A stretch of 64,000 bases of DNA from DATFQI01 sp963816955 (GCA_963816955.1 CAWFME010000011.1:1-64000), one strand, 5' to 3'; shown: positions 10,126 to 19,064, counted from the stretch's first letter. The notes: generated by a model not told the origin, from the letters alone. Numbers and translations: made by a program.

Positions 10126-10638
10126 TCAGGACCAGAGGCCGGGGACCGGCACGCTCGGCACCTGGGGGCGCTCGCGCTCGACAGATCGGACCAGCGCCTC
10201 CGCGTGCGTCTCGCCGATCTCCGCGACCCGCTCGAGGAACGCCATCACGACCGCGCGATCGGCTTCGCCCAGCTCGCCGGTCGCCGCATCGAGATCCTGC
10301 ACGAGCGGGGCGTAGAGCTCGGCCGCCCGCCGCTCGCCGGCCGGGCTCAGGCGCACGAGCGAGCTCCGGCGGTCCTCCGGGTGCGCCTCGCGGGTCACGT
10401 AGTCCAGCCGCGTGAGCCGCTGGATCAGGGCCGTGGTGCCGCCGGACGTCAGCTGCAGGTGGCGGGCGAGCTGGCTCGGCGTGAGCGTGCCCGCCCAAGC
10501 GAGGTGCTGGAGGGCGAGCACGTCGGTCTCGGCGATGCCGAGCAGCGCAGCCGCTGCGGCCCGCTGGCGGCTGTCGGCCAGCGACTTCCGCGCGAGCGAC
10601 GCTCGCAGCAGTTGCGGTTCTGTCTCCGGGGAGGTCAT
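10126..10638 (-). CDS. MarR-family transcriptional regulator
   Basis: 170 residues from ATG 10638 (a GTG at 10665 would add nine residues). Winged helix-turn-helix: TDVLALQHLAWAGTLTPSQLARHLQLTSGGTTALIQRL, followed by the wing in THE DYVTREAHPEDRRSSLVRLS stretch, the conserved DxRSxxVxLT-type MarR signature. A C-terminal helix follows. MarR proteins bind short palindromes as dimers and usually respond to small phenolic or acidic ligands. A candidate operator lies 20 bp upstream. The gene it controls may be itself or the truncated gene pair on the other side. Confidence 0.85.
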   Translation of the reverse strand: MTSPETEPQLLRASLARKSLADSRQRAAAAALLGIAETDVLALQHLAWAGTLTPSQLARHLQLTSGGTTALIQRLTRLDYVTREAHPEDRRSSLVRLSPAGERRAAELYAPLVQDLDAATGELGEADRAVVMAFLERVAEIGETHAEALVRSVERERPQVPSVPVPGLWS

Positions 10639-10658
10639 GCGCAGGATTCGCTGAGTAT

Positions 10659-10677
10659 TTTGCACTTGCGGTCCAAA
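10659..10677. promoter_or_regulatory. Candidate MarR operator
   Basis: Imperfect inverted repeat TTTGCAC-N5-GTCCAAA (six of seven arm positions pair) just upstream of the MarR start. It stands out as AT-richer than its surroundings. Size and position fit autoregulation; binding is inferred. Confidence 0.45.
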
Positions 10678-10690
10678 CGATGCGTGCGGC

Positions 10691-10957
10691 TCACGCCGCC
10701 GGCGCCTCCTCGCGCCCCGCGCGCTGCACGAGAAAGCGCCGGACGCCGTCGCCGCGCAGGGGAACGTTCGCCGCGCCCAGCCGCCGCAGCAGCCGCCCGT
10801 CCGGCGTCGTCACCACGCGCGGGGCGACCGCGGGCACCGTGACGGCGAGCACCGCCTTGCCGGCGACGTCCAGCAGCTCGACCGCGACGTCCACGTGCGT
10901 CTCGTGGGCGACAGCCGCGATCCGGTCGAGCGAGCGCTGCTCGACCGGGTGCCCCAC
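10691..10957 (-). pseudogene. C-terminal fragment, possibly AlbA_2/Schlafen-like domain protein
   Basis: An 88-codon minus-strand stretch reads HVDVAVELLDVAGKAVLAVTVP, then VVTTPDGRLLRRLGAANVPL, a pattern resembling the end of AlbA_2 (Schlafen-type) domains found in predicted transcriptional regulators. It has a proper stop at 10691 but no plausible start: upstream of about 10957 the sequence belongs to a plus-strand aminotransferase. I therefore read it as the 3' end of a longer gene whose 5' part is missing at the junction. Assignment to the family is tentative. Confidence 0.4.
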
Positions 10958-10959
10958 GA

Positions 10960-11373
10960 TCGACCGGTTTCGGGGGCACGTTCAACGGCGGGGCAGTCGC
11001 CGTCGAGGCTGCGCTGGCGACGATCGAGCACCTCGAGCGCCACGACGTGCACGCGCACATCTTCCGGCTGGGCGCCCGCATGCGGGACGGGCTGGAGGCG
11101 ATCGGCGCCGAGGCCGGTGTGCCGGTGCTCGCGAGCGGATACGGGTCGCTGTTCGTCCTCTGCTTCATGCAGGGCCCGATCCGCTCCTACGAGGACGTGC
11201 TGCGCAACGACACGGCGCTGTTCGGCCGCTACCGGCGCGAGCTCGTCGCGCGCGGGATCTTCGAGATGCCCGAGAGCCTCGGCCGCAGCCACATCAGCGC
11301 CGCGCACAGCGACGACGACGTGGACCGCTCGCTCGAGGCCGCGCGCGAGGCGCTGCGGGCCGCGCTCGGCTGA
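10960..11373 (+). pseudogene. C-terminal fragment of glutamate-1-semialdehyde aminotransferase-like protein
   Basis: From about 10972 the frame reads GGTFNGGAVAVEAALATIEHL, ARMRDGLEAIGAEAGVPV, GSLFVLCFMQGPIRSYEDV and RGIFEMPESLGRSHISAAHS, matching roughly the last 135 residues of class-III aminotransferases of the GSA-aminomutase type. Full-length members have about 430 residues; the PLP-binding lysine and the N-terminal two thirds are absent. The fragment is divergent from the truncated minus-strand gene, both lacking their 5' ends. This is a deletion junction, either real or an assembly join. Confidence 0.7.
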
Positions 11374-11402
11374 CCGGACGCGCCGCCGGGTATCCCGAGG
11401 CC

Positions 11403-11840
11403 ATGGAGGCCGAGGTCCGCATCGACAAGGTCGACGCCGTGCAGACGCGGGGCGGCAACACGCGCTTCGTCGTCCGCGACGACCAGGGGCGCGAGTACAC
11501 GACCTTCCGGCCCTCGATCGGGAGCGAGGCCCAGAAGCTCGAGGGCCGTCGCGTGCGCGTCGAGTACCACGAGGACGAGCGCAACGGCTTCAAGAACGTC
11601 TGGCTCGACAAGGTCACGCCGGGCCCGGAGGAGGCGCCGCGCGGCGCGGAGGGCTCGAGCACCGACCCGGACGAGGCGGCGTGGAGCACGGCGATCGAGG
11701 CGGCCCCGTGGGTGCTGGGGACCAACGAGCCCGACGGCGAGGTGCCGCCGGAGGAGCTCTTCGAGAAGCTCGAGCCGTTCAAGCGCCTCGTCGCCGAGGA
11801 CATCCGGCAGGGCGGCGAGGAAGAGGAGCAGGGGACATGA
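11403..11840 (+). CDS. Conserved hypothetical acidic protein
   Basis: 145 residues from ATG 11403, 30 nt after the aminotransferase fragment. The N-terminal 60 residues form an alternating strand pattern (AEVRIDKVDAVQTRGGNTRFVVRDD, then RRVRVEYHEDERNGFKNVWLDKV) that looks like a small OB-type barrel, as in nucleic-acid-binding or YdeI-like domains. The second half is acidic and helical (PPEELFEKLEPFKRLVAEDI). No family name can be given with confidence. Intact, typical codon use. A strong hairpin follows the stop. Confidence 0.65.
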   Translation: MEAEVRIDKVDAVQTRGGNTRFVVRDDQGREYTTFRPSIGSEAQKLEGRRVRVEYHEDERNGFKNVWLDKVTPGPEEAPRGAEGSSTDPDEAAWSTAIEAAPWVLGTNEPDGEVPPEELFEKLEPFKRLVAEDIRQGGEEEEQGT

Positions 11841-11842
11841 CA

Positions 11843-11876
11843 CCGCGCCGGAGCCGCGGGTGCGGCTCCGGCGCGG
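11843..11876. terminator. Bidirectional GC hairpin between convergent genes
   Basis: Perfect 15-bp inverted repeat (arms 11843-11857 and 11862-11876, loop GGGT) between the stops of two convergent genes. No U-run follows, as is usual for terminators in very GC-rich actinobacteria. It should stop transcription from both sides. Confidence 0.75.
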
Positions 11877-11887
11877 GTCGCGTCGGG

Positions 11888-13609
11888 CTAGAACTTCGCG
11901 ACGCCCTGCTTGAGCTTCGCGAGCTTCGCGCGGGGGAGCTTGTGCTTCTCCCCGGCGACCTTCAGCACGGTCTTGCCGCGGACGCTTCTGGCGTGCTTGT
12001 TCAGCCAGCGCTTGCCGACGGCGGTCGCCGAGCTGACGTCGTTGACGGCCGCGCTGTCGAGCACGACGTCGCTGCCGGGCGAGCCGTCGAGCACGTCGAC
12101 GCCCGGGCCGCCGATCAGGACGTCGTCGCCCTCGTTGCCGGCCAGCGTGTCGTTGCCGGCGCCGCCGAGCAGCACGTCGTCGCCGGCGCCGCCGGTGACG
12201 GTGAGCGCGATCGCGCTCGCGGCCAGCGAGGAGGCGTCGACCACGTCGTCGCCCGCGAGGGCGTTGATGGTCAGGCGGTCGGTGGCGGCGATCGCGCCCG
12301 CGATGTCCACGCGGGCCGCGAGGCCGAGCACGGTCGCGTCGCGGTTGGAGCCGCTCACGCTGATCACGTCGCTGTCGTTGGTGCCGTTGACGATGACGTT
12401 GTCGGCGGCCGCGTCGTCGATCCCGCCGACCCCGGCGAGGTTCGGCGCCACGGTGTCGAGGTCGGTGCCCGACATGTCGTTCACCGTCACCGTGTCCGTG
12501 CCGGCGAGGGTGTTGGCGTCGATCCTCTCGACGTCGTCCAGATCCATCACGATGTTGGCGACGTCACGCGTGAAGCGCACGCGCCCGCCGTTCGCGGTGA
12601 CCTCCATGCGCTCGTTGGCGGCGGAGCCGTTGAAGCGCATGGTGTCGGTGTCGTTCTGGCCCTCGACGATGTCGCTGCCGTCGCCGGGATCCCACTGGAA
12701 CGTGTCGCTGCCGGCGCCCAGGAAGGCAACGTCGTTGCCCTGCTGACCGTCGACGAAGTCGTCGCCGGAGCCGCCGAGCAGCAGATCGATGCCGTTGCTG
12801 CCGAGCAGCGAGTCGTTGCCGGCGCCGCCGTCGACCGTCATCGCGATCAGCGCGGCGAGATTGCCGGTGGCCGAGGAGCTGTCGTCGCCGCCGTTGGCGT
12901 TGAGGACGAGCTTCTCGGAGGTCCCGATGTCGATCGAGAACGGGGCCGGGTTGAGCCGGTCGAAGCGCACCCGCGTGCCGTTGGCGGTGGTGGTGAACTG
13001 CTCGGCGCCGTTGCCGCCGTTGACCTCGACGGTGTCCGTCCCGTCGCCGCCCTCGTTGAGGTCGGTGTCGTCACCGGGGTTCCAGATCATCCGGTCGTCG
13101 CCGCCCTGGCCGAACGACTGGTCGTCGGCGTCGCCGCCCGTGATCGTGTCGTTCTCGGTGCCGCCGAAGAGCAGGTCGAAGCCGCCCTTGCCGAGCATCG
13201 TGTCGTTGCCGGACTGGCCGAACAGCTGGTCGCCGCCCGAGCCGCCGGTGAGCACGTCGTTGCCGGCGCCGCCGAACAGGTTGGCGGCGGGCAGGGCGCC
13301 GTTGACCTCGCTGAGCGCGACCGTGTCGTTGCCGCCGAGGCCGAACACCTGGATCCGCGTCGTGTTGGCGACGGTCGGGGTGCCACCCACGACGGAGACG
13401 GCGCCGCCGTTGACCAGGATCTGCCCGGCCGCGTTGCGGCTGATCGTGGTGTTGTTGTCGAGGCTGTCGCCGTTGACCGACAGCACGCCGGTACTGAACG
13501 ACGCCGTGACCGCCGCGTTGGCCGGTGTAGAGCTGGCTGCGACCAGGCCGGCCGCGAGCGCGGTGCCGGTGAGCAGCCGGCGCGCCGCGCGAGAACGTCT
13601 TGCCTTCAT
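11888..13609 (-). CDS. Secreted RTX-like calcium-binding repeat protein
   Basis: 573 residues from ATG 13609, preceded by AAGGAG. A signal peptide (RRLLTGTALAAGLVAASS, cleavage near ANAA) directs export. The body contains two blocks of nonapeptide-type repeats, GGAGNDVLTGGSGGDQLFG, GKGGFDLLFGGTENDTITG and, near the C-terminus, GGAGDDVLLGGAGNDTLAG and GDDVLIGGPGVDVLDG, which form calcium-binding parallel beta rolls, separated by non-repeat segments. A basic tail (SVRGKTVLKVAGEKHKLPRAKLAKLKQ) ends the protein. There is no type I secretion operon nearby and the Sec signal means it is not a classical RTX toxin. Role: cell-surface or extracellular, unknown. Confidence 0.8.
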   Translation of the reverse strand: MKARRSRAARRLLTGTALAAGLVAASSTPANAAVTASFSTGVLSVNGDSLDNNTTISRNAAGQILVNGGAVSVVGGTPTVANTTRIQVFGLGGNDTVALSEVNGALPAANLFGGAGNDVLTGGSGGDQLFGQSGNDTMLGKGGFDLLFGGTENDTITGGDADDQSFGQGGDDRMIWNPGDDTDLNEGGDGTDTVEVNGGNGAEQFTTTANGTRVRFDRLNPAPFSIDIGTSEKLVLNANGGDDSSSATGNLAALIAMTVDGGAGNDSLLGSNGIDLLLGGSGDDFVDGQQGNDVAFLGAGSDTFQWDPGDGSDIVEGQNDTDTMRFNGSAANERMEVTANGGRVRFTRDVANIVMDLDDVERIDANTLAGTDTVTVNDMSGTDLDTVAPNLAGVGGIDDAAADNVIVNGTNDSDVISVSGSNRDATVLGLAARVDIAGAIAATDRLTINALAGDDVVDASSLAASAIALTVTGGAGDDVLLGGAGNDTLAGNEGDDVLIGGPGVDVLDGSPGSDVVLDSAAVNDVSSATAVGKRWLNKHARSVRGKTVLKVAGEKHKLPRAKLAKLKQGVAKF

Positions 13610-13647
13610 CGTTGCTCCTTGGGAGTTGGGGTTCACGGCCCAACAGA

Positions 13648-13663
13648 CGCCGCGATCGCGGCG
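13648..13663. promoter_or_regulatory. 16-bp perfect palindrome upstream of the RTX-like gene
   Basis: CGCCGCGATCGCGGCG is a perfect palindrome 39 bp upstream of the RTX-like start and 28 bp downstream of the preceding gene's stop. It could be an operator or the stem of a hairpin; in DNA this GC-rich some palindromes arise by chance. Confidence 0.3.
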
Positions 13664-13691
13664 GCTATTCCCAACGGGTTCTTCGGGACGC

Positions 13692-14087
13692 TCAGTCGGC
13701 GTGCTCGAGCACGAGCCGCATCACCCGCTCCAGAGCGGGCTGCGCCTCGCCGGCGGCCTGCTCCGTCTCGACCGTGAACGCCTCGTCGCGGGTGCGCAGC
13801 TTCCAGCGGTGCCGGACGAGCTCGCTGTCGCGGAATTCGAGCAGGGAGACGGTCATGCCGCGCAACGGGAGCCGCTCGAAGGAGAACGCCCGCCGGCCGT
13901 CCTCGACGCCCGCCGTGATCCGGTAGAGGTGGCGGTCGGTGACGGCGAGCAGCTGCGGCTCGAGCCCGGCGGAGCCCAGCCGCCGCAGCGCCCAGGCGTC
14001 GACCTCGGGCACGGACTCGGCGAGGAAGGCCGGCAGGTCGGCGTCGGCCCACAGCGCCGCGATCGCCTCGACATGCTCCCGCTGCAC
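13692..14087 (-). CDS. Hypothetical protein
   Basis: 131 residues from ATG 14087. The protein opens with a helix (REHVEAIAALWADADLPAFLAESVP) and then alternates strands (PQLLAVTDRHLYRITAGVEDGRRAFSFERLPL, MTVSLLEFRDSELVRHRWKLRTRDEAFTVET), a layout like the PH-domain-like bacterial proteins that sit on membranes. It ends with a helix. I do not recognise a named family. It lies 10 nt after the cysteine hydrolase gene on the same strand, so the two probably share a transcript. Confidence 0.6.
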   Translation of the reverse strand: MQREHVEAIAALWADADLPAFLAESVPEVDAWALRRLGSAGLEPQLLAVTDRHLYRITAGVEDGRRAFSFERLPLRGMTVSLLEFRDSELVRHRWKLRTRDEAFTVETEQAAGEAQPALERVMRLVLEHAD

Positions 14088-14097
14088 GGCGCTGACC

Positions 14098-14655
14098 CTA
14101 CGGCTGCGACCGGACGGCGGTCGCCGTGTCGACCACGGTGGCGAACTCGTCGTGGAGGTTGGTGGCCGTGACGCGCGCCAGCTCGTCGGCGCTCACGACG
14201 CCGCCGAACGGGTCGGCACGGTCGAAGGTATGGGTGGCGTCGAGCACGAAGCGGACGTCGTAGCCGAGGTTGCCGCCAATCCGGGCCGTGGTCTCGCAGC
14301 AGTGGTTGGTGGTGATGCCGCAGACGTAGATCGTGGCGATCCCCTGTCCGTCCAGCCAGGCCTGCAGGTCCGGCTCGCCGTGGAAGGAGGAGTTGACGGA
14401 CTTCGCGACGAGCAGGTCGGGCTCGCCGGTGATCTCCTCCTTGAAGGCGTGGCCGGGGTGGTCGGGGGCGAGCGTGGAGCCGGGCTCGTCGGAGTCGTGG
14501 CGGACGAAGACGAGCGGGCGGCCATGCGCGCGCCAGTGCTCGATCAGCGCGGCGATGTTCTCCTCGCAGCGCGGGTTGTTGCGGGTGCCCCAGGACGGGT
14601 CGTCGAAGGCCTGCTGGACGTCGACGACGATCAGGGCGGGCGCGGTTGCGGACAC
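14098..14655 (-). CDS. Isochorismatase-family cysteine hydrolase
   Basis: 185 residues from GTG 14655. The catalytic triad of the family is visible: Asp12 in ALIVVDVQQAF, Lys85 in LLVAKSVNSSF and Cys119 in CGITTNHCCETTAR. The fold is a Rossmann-like alpha/beta sheet and the length is normal. Members hydrolyse amides or vinyl ethers such as nicotinamide, isochorismate or N-carbamoyl compounds; the substrate here is not predictable. It is divergent from the HTH-TOBE regulator gene (47 bp apart), which may regulate it. Confidence 0.85.
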   Translation of the reverse strand: MSATAPALIVVDVQQAFDDPSWGTRNNPRCEENIAALIEHWRAHGRPLVFVRHDSDEPGSTLAPDHPGHAFKEEITGEPDLLVAKSVNSSFHGEPDLQAWLDGQGIATIYVCGITTNHCCETTARIGGNLGYDVRFVLDATHTFDRADPFGGVVSADELARVTATNLHDEFATVVDTATAVRSQP

Positions 14656-14702
14656 GCGCTGACCGTACCGGGCCCGCCGCCCGCGGGCATACGATCCCCC
14701 GC

Positions 14703-15092
14703 GTGAGCTCCGAGCACCTCGACGACGCGATGCGGATCGGCGCGGCCGCTGCCGCGCTCGGGGTGAGCGTCGACACGCTGCGCCGCTGGGAGCGCGACGG
14801 GCGCGTGGAGTTCGAGCGCCGCGGCAACCAGCGCTACATACGCGCCGACGAGGTCGCCCGGCTGCTGCGCGAGCGCTCGCGCCCTGGCCACTCGAGCGCC
14901 CGCAACCGGCTCGGCGGGATCGTGCTCGCCGTCAAGCGCGACGGCGTGATGGCACAGGTCGAGATGGCCTGCGGGCCCTACCGCGTCGTCTCGCTGATGT
15001 CGCGCGAGGCCGCCGACGAGCTCGGCCTGGAGCCCGGCGCGCGCGCCGAGGCCGTGATCAAGGCCACCGGCGTCGTGATCGAGACCCGCTAG
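14703..15092 (+). CDS. MerR-like HTH plus TOBE domain regulator (molybdate-type)
   Basis: 129 residues from GTG 14703. Residues 9-55 form an excisionase/MerR-like helix-turn-helix (RIGAAAAALGVSVDTLRRWE, then the wing GRVEFERRGNQRYIRADEVARLL). Residues 65-129 are a TOBE/MOP-type domain (NRLGGIVLAVKRDGVMAQVE, ending EAVIKATGVVIETR), which binds molybdate or tungstate oxyanions in ModE and MopII proteins. HTH-TOBE single proteins are common molybdate-responsive regulators in actinobacteria. A MOSC protein gene is 7 kb away but no molybdate transporter lies in the window. Confidence 0.85.
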   Translation: MSSEHLDDAMRIGAAAAALGVSVDTLRRWERDGRVEFERRGNQRYIRADEVARLLRERSRPGHSSARNRLGGIVLAVKRDGVMAQVEMACGPYRVVSLMSREAADELGLEPGARAEAVIKATGVVIETR

Positions 15093-15190
15093 CGCTGGGC
15101 TGGCGCCGTGGCCGGGTGGCGGCGCGTGGCGCTTGAACGGCGGGCATGTACGGATGAGGGGAGGGGCCTCGCGACGGCTCGGGGCATCTA

Positions 15191-15274
15191 AGTCGCGTAT
15201 AGCGCGACTCAGGTGCCACTCGACGGCCGAGTGGCATCTCCATTCCCGCAGAGGGAACCCAGATGCCACTCGAG
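15191..15274. promoter_or_regulatory. Cluster of inverted repeats upstream of CoA-transferase gene
   Basis: Three elements within 85 bp: AGTCGCG-TATAG-CGCGACT (15191-15209, perfect arms); TGCCACTCG-N5-CGAGTGGCA (15214-15236, perfect 9-bp arms); and a further copy of the half-site AGATGCCACTCGAG (15261-15274). Together they look like operator sites for a dimeric regulator that acts on the gene starting at 15327. No obvious partner is known. Confidence 0.5.
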
Positions 15275-15326
15275 CCACCCGCGTAGTCGGCCATGCGCAG
15301 CATCGTGGCATGGCATCCTGCTCGGC

Positions 15327-16665
15327 ATGCCGAGAGCGCTGCCCGCCGCCGGCCGGCCCGAGGACGTCCTCGCGCACATCGGCCCGGGCGCCGACGTGAT
15401 CCTCCCGCTGGCCAACGGGGAGCCGGTCGGCCTGCTGGACGTGCTCGAGCGCGAGAACGAGCGCCTGCGGGGCGTGCGAGTGCACCAGATGCACGCGCTG
15501 CACGAGCGCCCGTACATCCACGGCGCGTTCGGCGGCCGCCTGCGCCACGTCTCCTACTTCCTCTCGGGCGCGACCCGCAAGGCCTATTGGGAGGGCGGCT
15601 GCGAGCTGGTGCCCAACCACTTCTCGGAGATGCCGCGGCTGCTGCAGCTCTCCACCCGGCACCCGGTCGTGCTGGCGGCGGCGAGCCCGCCCGACCGCGC
15701 CGGCTACTTCTCGCTCGGCACGAACGCGGACTACGTCGCGGCGCTGATCGGCAAGGTGCCGTTCTTCCTCGAGGTCAACGAGCGGATGCCGCGCACGTTC
15801 GGGCTCAACCAGGTCCACGCCTCGCAGCTGCTCGGCTACTGCGTGACCGACCGCCCGCTGGTCGAGGTGCCGCCCGCGGCGCCCGACGACCGCGACCGAG
15901 CGATCGCGGCCCGGATCGTCGAGCGCGTGCCCGACGGCGCGACCCTGCAGGTCGGCATCGGCGGCGTGCCCAACGCCGTGCTGGAGGGGCTCGCCGGGCA
16001 CCGCGACCTCGGCATCCACACCGAGCTGCTGGCGGACGGGATCGTCGACCTCGTCGAGGCGGGCGTGGCGACCGGCGTGCTCAAGCAGCTGCGGCGCAAC
16101 AAGGTCGAGGCGACGTTCTGCCTCGGCACCCAGCGGCTCTACGACTGGCTGCACGACAACGGCGCGGTCGAGCTGCTGCCGGTCGACCTCGTCAACGACC
16201 CGCGCCGGATCGCCCGCGAGGACGACTTCATCTCGATCAACGCCACGACGGAGGTCGACCTCTACGGGCAGTGCGCGTCGGAGACGATCGCGGGGCGCTA
16301 CTGGTCCTCCAGCGGCGGCCAGGCCGACTTCGCGCGCGGCGCGATGTACTCCGCCCGGCGGCCAGGCGTTCATCGTGCTGCACTCGACCACGAGCAAGGG
16401 CCGCAGCCGGATCCGCGCCCGGCTGACGGAGGGCTCGGTCGTCACGACGCTCAAGAACACCGTCGACAACGTCGTGACGGAGTACGGGATCGCGCGAGCT
16501 GCGCGGCGCCTCGCTGGCCGAGCGCGCGCGGCGGCTGATCGCGTCGCCCATCCCGACCACCGCGAGCAGCTCGAGCGCGAGGCGTTCGAGGCCGGGATCC
16601 TGCGCGGCGGCGCCTCGGACCGGCCCGGCGAGCGCCGCGCGCACGCGACCGCGCCGACCGGGTAG
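15327..16665 (+). pseudogene. Acetyl-CoA hydrolase/4-hydroxybutyrate CoA-transferase family protein, frameshifted at 3' end
   Basis: About 446 residues from ATG 15327. It follows the cat1/4-hydroxybutyrate CoA-transferase family: N-terminal domain with GADVILPLANGEPVGLL and HERPYIHGAFGGRLRHVSYF, GGVPNAVLEGLAGHRDLGIH in the centre, and FISINATTEVDLYGQ whose glutamate is the expected catalytic residue forming the CoA thioester. The frame breaks near 16360 and 16500; the remaining frames still encode GQAFIVLHSTTSKGR and HPDHREQLEREAFEAGIL to the stop. The enzyme moves CoA between acyl groups. It precedes an acyl-CoA synthetase-like gene, fitting acyl-CoA metabolism. Confidence 0.8.
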
Positions 16666-16670
16666 CGTGC

Positions 16671-19018
16671 ATGTTCCAGCCGCGTCGACGTCGCGCTGCG
16701 GGACGGGTCGACCGTCCGCGTGCGCGAGGTCGAGGCCGGGGACGTCGCGGCGCTGCGCGAGCTGCTGGCCGGGATGTCGGAGAACTCGCGCTGGCTGCGC
16801 TTCCTGTCGCGGGGGTCGAACCTCGACCGGACGGCCGCGACCGCGGCGGAGCCCGAGCGACGGCGTGAGCCTGGTCGTGACCGCCGGCTCGCCGGAGCGG
16901 ATCGTCGCGCACGCGATGTACCTGAAGGAGCGGAGGCGCGCGCGGAGGTCGCCTTCGAGGTCGCCGACGAGTGGCACGGCCGCGGGATCGCCACGATCCT
17001 GCTCGCCCACCTGGCGGGCGCCGCCGCGCGCGACGGCGTGGCGACGTTCGTCGCCTACGTGCACCCCTCCAACCGGCGCATGGTCGGCGTGTTCCGCGAG
17101 TCCGGCTTCCCGGTCGAGGTGCACGCCAGCGCTGGGCGAGCTCGAGGTTGAGATGCCGGCCGCGATCGGCGAGGCCGCGCGCCGGCGCTTCGAGGACCGC
17201 GGGCGCGCGGCCGCTGCGGCGGCGGTGGCGCACGTGCTGCGGCCGGCGTCGGTGCGTGCTCGTCACGGTCGGCGGGACGGCGGCGGGCGCGACCTGATGC
17301 GCAACCTGCGCGTGGCGGGCTACGGCGGCGAGCTGAACGTGCGGGTCACCCGGCGGCGCGGAGCCGCTGCCGGCGGCGGAGCTCGGCCGTGCTCGCCGTG
17401 CCCGCTGACGACGTGCTCGAGCAGGCGGAGGCGTGCGGCGCCGCGGGCGTGCGCGCGCTCGTCGTGCTGTCGGGCGGCTTTCTCGGCGGCGGGGAGGAGG
17501 GAGGGCGCGGCTGGAGGAGCTGCTGGCCGATCTGCCGGCGCAGCGGGATGCGGCTCGTCGGGCCGAGCTCGCTCGGCGTGCTCAACACGGACCCGGCGAT
17601 TGCGGCTCAACGCGACCTCCGCGCCCATGGCGCCGAGCCCGGGCCGGTCGCGATGGCCTCCCAGAGCGGGGCGATCGGGATCGCGGCGATCGCCGAGGCC
17701 GCCCGCCGCGGCGTCGGGCTGTCCTCGTTCGCGTCCACGGGCGACAAGGCGGACCTGTCCGGCAACGACTTCCTGCAGTACTGGGAGCGGGACGAGGCCA
17801 CGCGCGTGGTGATGCTCTACCTCGAGTCGTTCGGCAACCCGCGGCGGTTCGGCACGGTCGCGCGGCGGGTGGCGGCGGCGAAGCCGATCGTCGCGGTCAA
17901 GAGCGGGCGCCGCGCGGCCGAGCCGGCGACCGCCGGCGCCGACCGCGACGCGCGCGCTGCTCGGCGCCTCCGACGTGTCGGTCGACGCGCTGTTCGAGCA
18001 CGCGGGCGTGATCCGCACCGACACGGTCTTCGAGCAGCTCGACGTGACCGCACTGCTGGCCTCCCAGCCGCTGCCGGCGGGCAGCCGCGTGGGCATCGTC
18101 TCCAACGGTCGCGGACCCGCGATCTCCTGCGCGGACGCGCTCGTCGCCGCCGGGCTGTCGCCCGAGCCGCCGGTCGACCTCGGCCCGGAGGCGTGGGCGC
18201 CCGACTACGCCGAGGCGATCGAGCGCGCGGCGGCCGACGCCGACGCGGTCGTCGCGGTGCACGTGCCCGTCGCGGGCCGCTCGGACGACGTCGCGGAGGC
18301 CCTGCACGCCGCCGCGCCCGCGGGGACGACGCTGCTCGGCGCGTTCATGGCGCTCGGCGAGGCGGAGCTGGCCGCCCTGGCCCGCGGTGGCGACGTACCG
18401 CTCTACCGCAGCCCCGTCGAGGCCGCGCGGGCGCTCGGCCGCGTCGCGCGCTACGCGCGCTGGCGCGAGCGCCAGTCCGACGAGCGCCCCGCGCTCGGCG
18501 GCACCGACCCCGACGCGGCCGCCGCCGTGATCGCCGCCGCGCTCGCCCGCGGCGAGGGCTGGCTGGAGCCCGAGGAGGCGGCCGCGCTGCTGGCCGCCTA
18601 CGGGATCCCGACCGCCGCGGCGCGTCCGGACGCCGGCCTCGAGCTCGTCGCCGGGGTGCTCGCCGACCCGGACTTCGGCCCCGTCGTCGTCTGCGGCCTC
18701 GGCGGGCGCACCGCCGAGCTGCTCGGCGACGTCGGGGTGGGCCTGGCGCCGCTGCGCCGCGCCGACGCCGCGGAGCTCGTGCGCTCGCTGCGCTCGTTCC
18801 CGCTGCTGCAGGGCTACCGCGGCGCGCCCGTCGCCGACGTCGCCGCACTCGAGGACATGCTCGTCCGGATCGCCGCGCTCGCCGACGCCCACCCAGAGGT
18901 CTCCGAGCTCGACTGCGACCCCGTCCTGGTCACGGCCGACGGTGCCGCCGCGATCGCCGCGCGCGTGCACGTCCGGCCCGCCCGGCCGGTGCGGCCGTTC
19001 CCCGCCCTCGATCGCTGA
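16671..19018 (+). pseudogene. GNAT acetyltransferase / ADP-forming acyl-CoA synthetase-like fusion, frameshifted and lacking ATP-grasp core
   Basis: N-terminal GNAT domain (VREVEAGDVAALRELLAGM, EWHGRGIATILLAHLA, then NRRMVGVFRESGFPVE) joined to the CoA-binding and succinyl-CoA-synthetase-like domains of the ADP-forming acetate-CoA ligase family (MASQSGAIGIAAIAEAARR, FASTGDKADLSGNDFLQYW, VGIVSNGRGPAISCADAL). This is the actinobacterial Pat-type architecture, which acetylates lysines of acyl-CoA synthetases. Frames change near 16855, 16930, 17130, 17260, 17390, 17505, 17600 and 17950. From 17975 one frame is open to the end, yet the ATP-grasp domain jumps from LLAAYGIPTAAAR to GLELVAGVLADPDFGP near 18630, skipping about 75 residues of nucleotide-binding core. 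Ligase activity seems impossible as written. Confidence 0.75.
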
Positions 19019-19064
19019 CCACGCCGGGGTAGAGGCGGCACCACCCGAGAAGTGGAGCGGGCTC

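Noticed and set aside
10895..13777. 960-codon plus-strand ORF across the RTX-like gene
   Set aside because: Only the antisense of Gly/Asp repeats, which avoids stops; the minus-strand gene has a signal peptide, ribosome-binding site and repeats.
15058..15330. Short ORFs across the inverted repeats before the CoA-transferase
   Set aside because: They simply read through palindromic DNA and have no start signals or conserved features.
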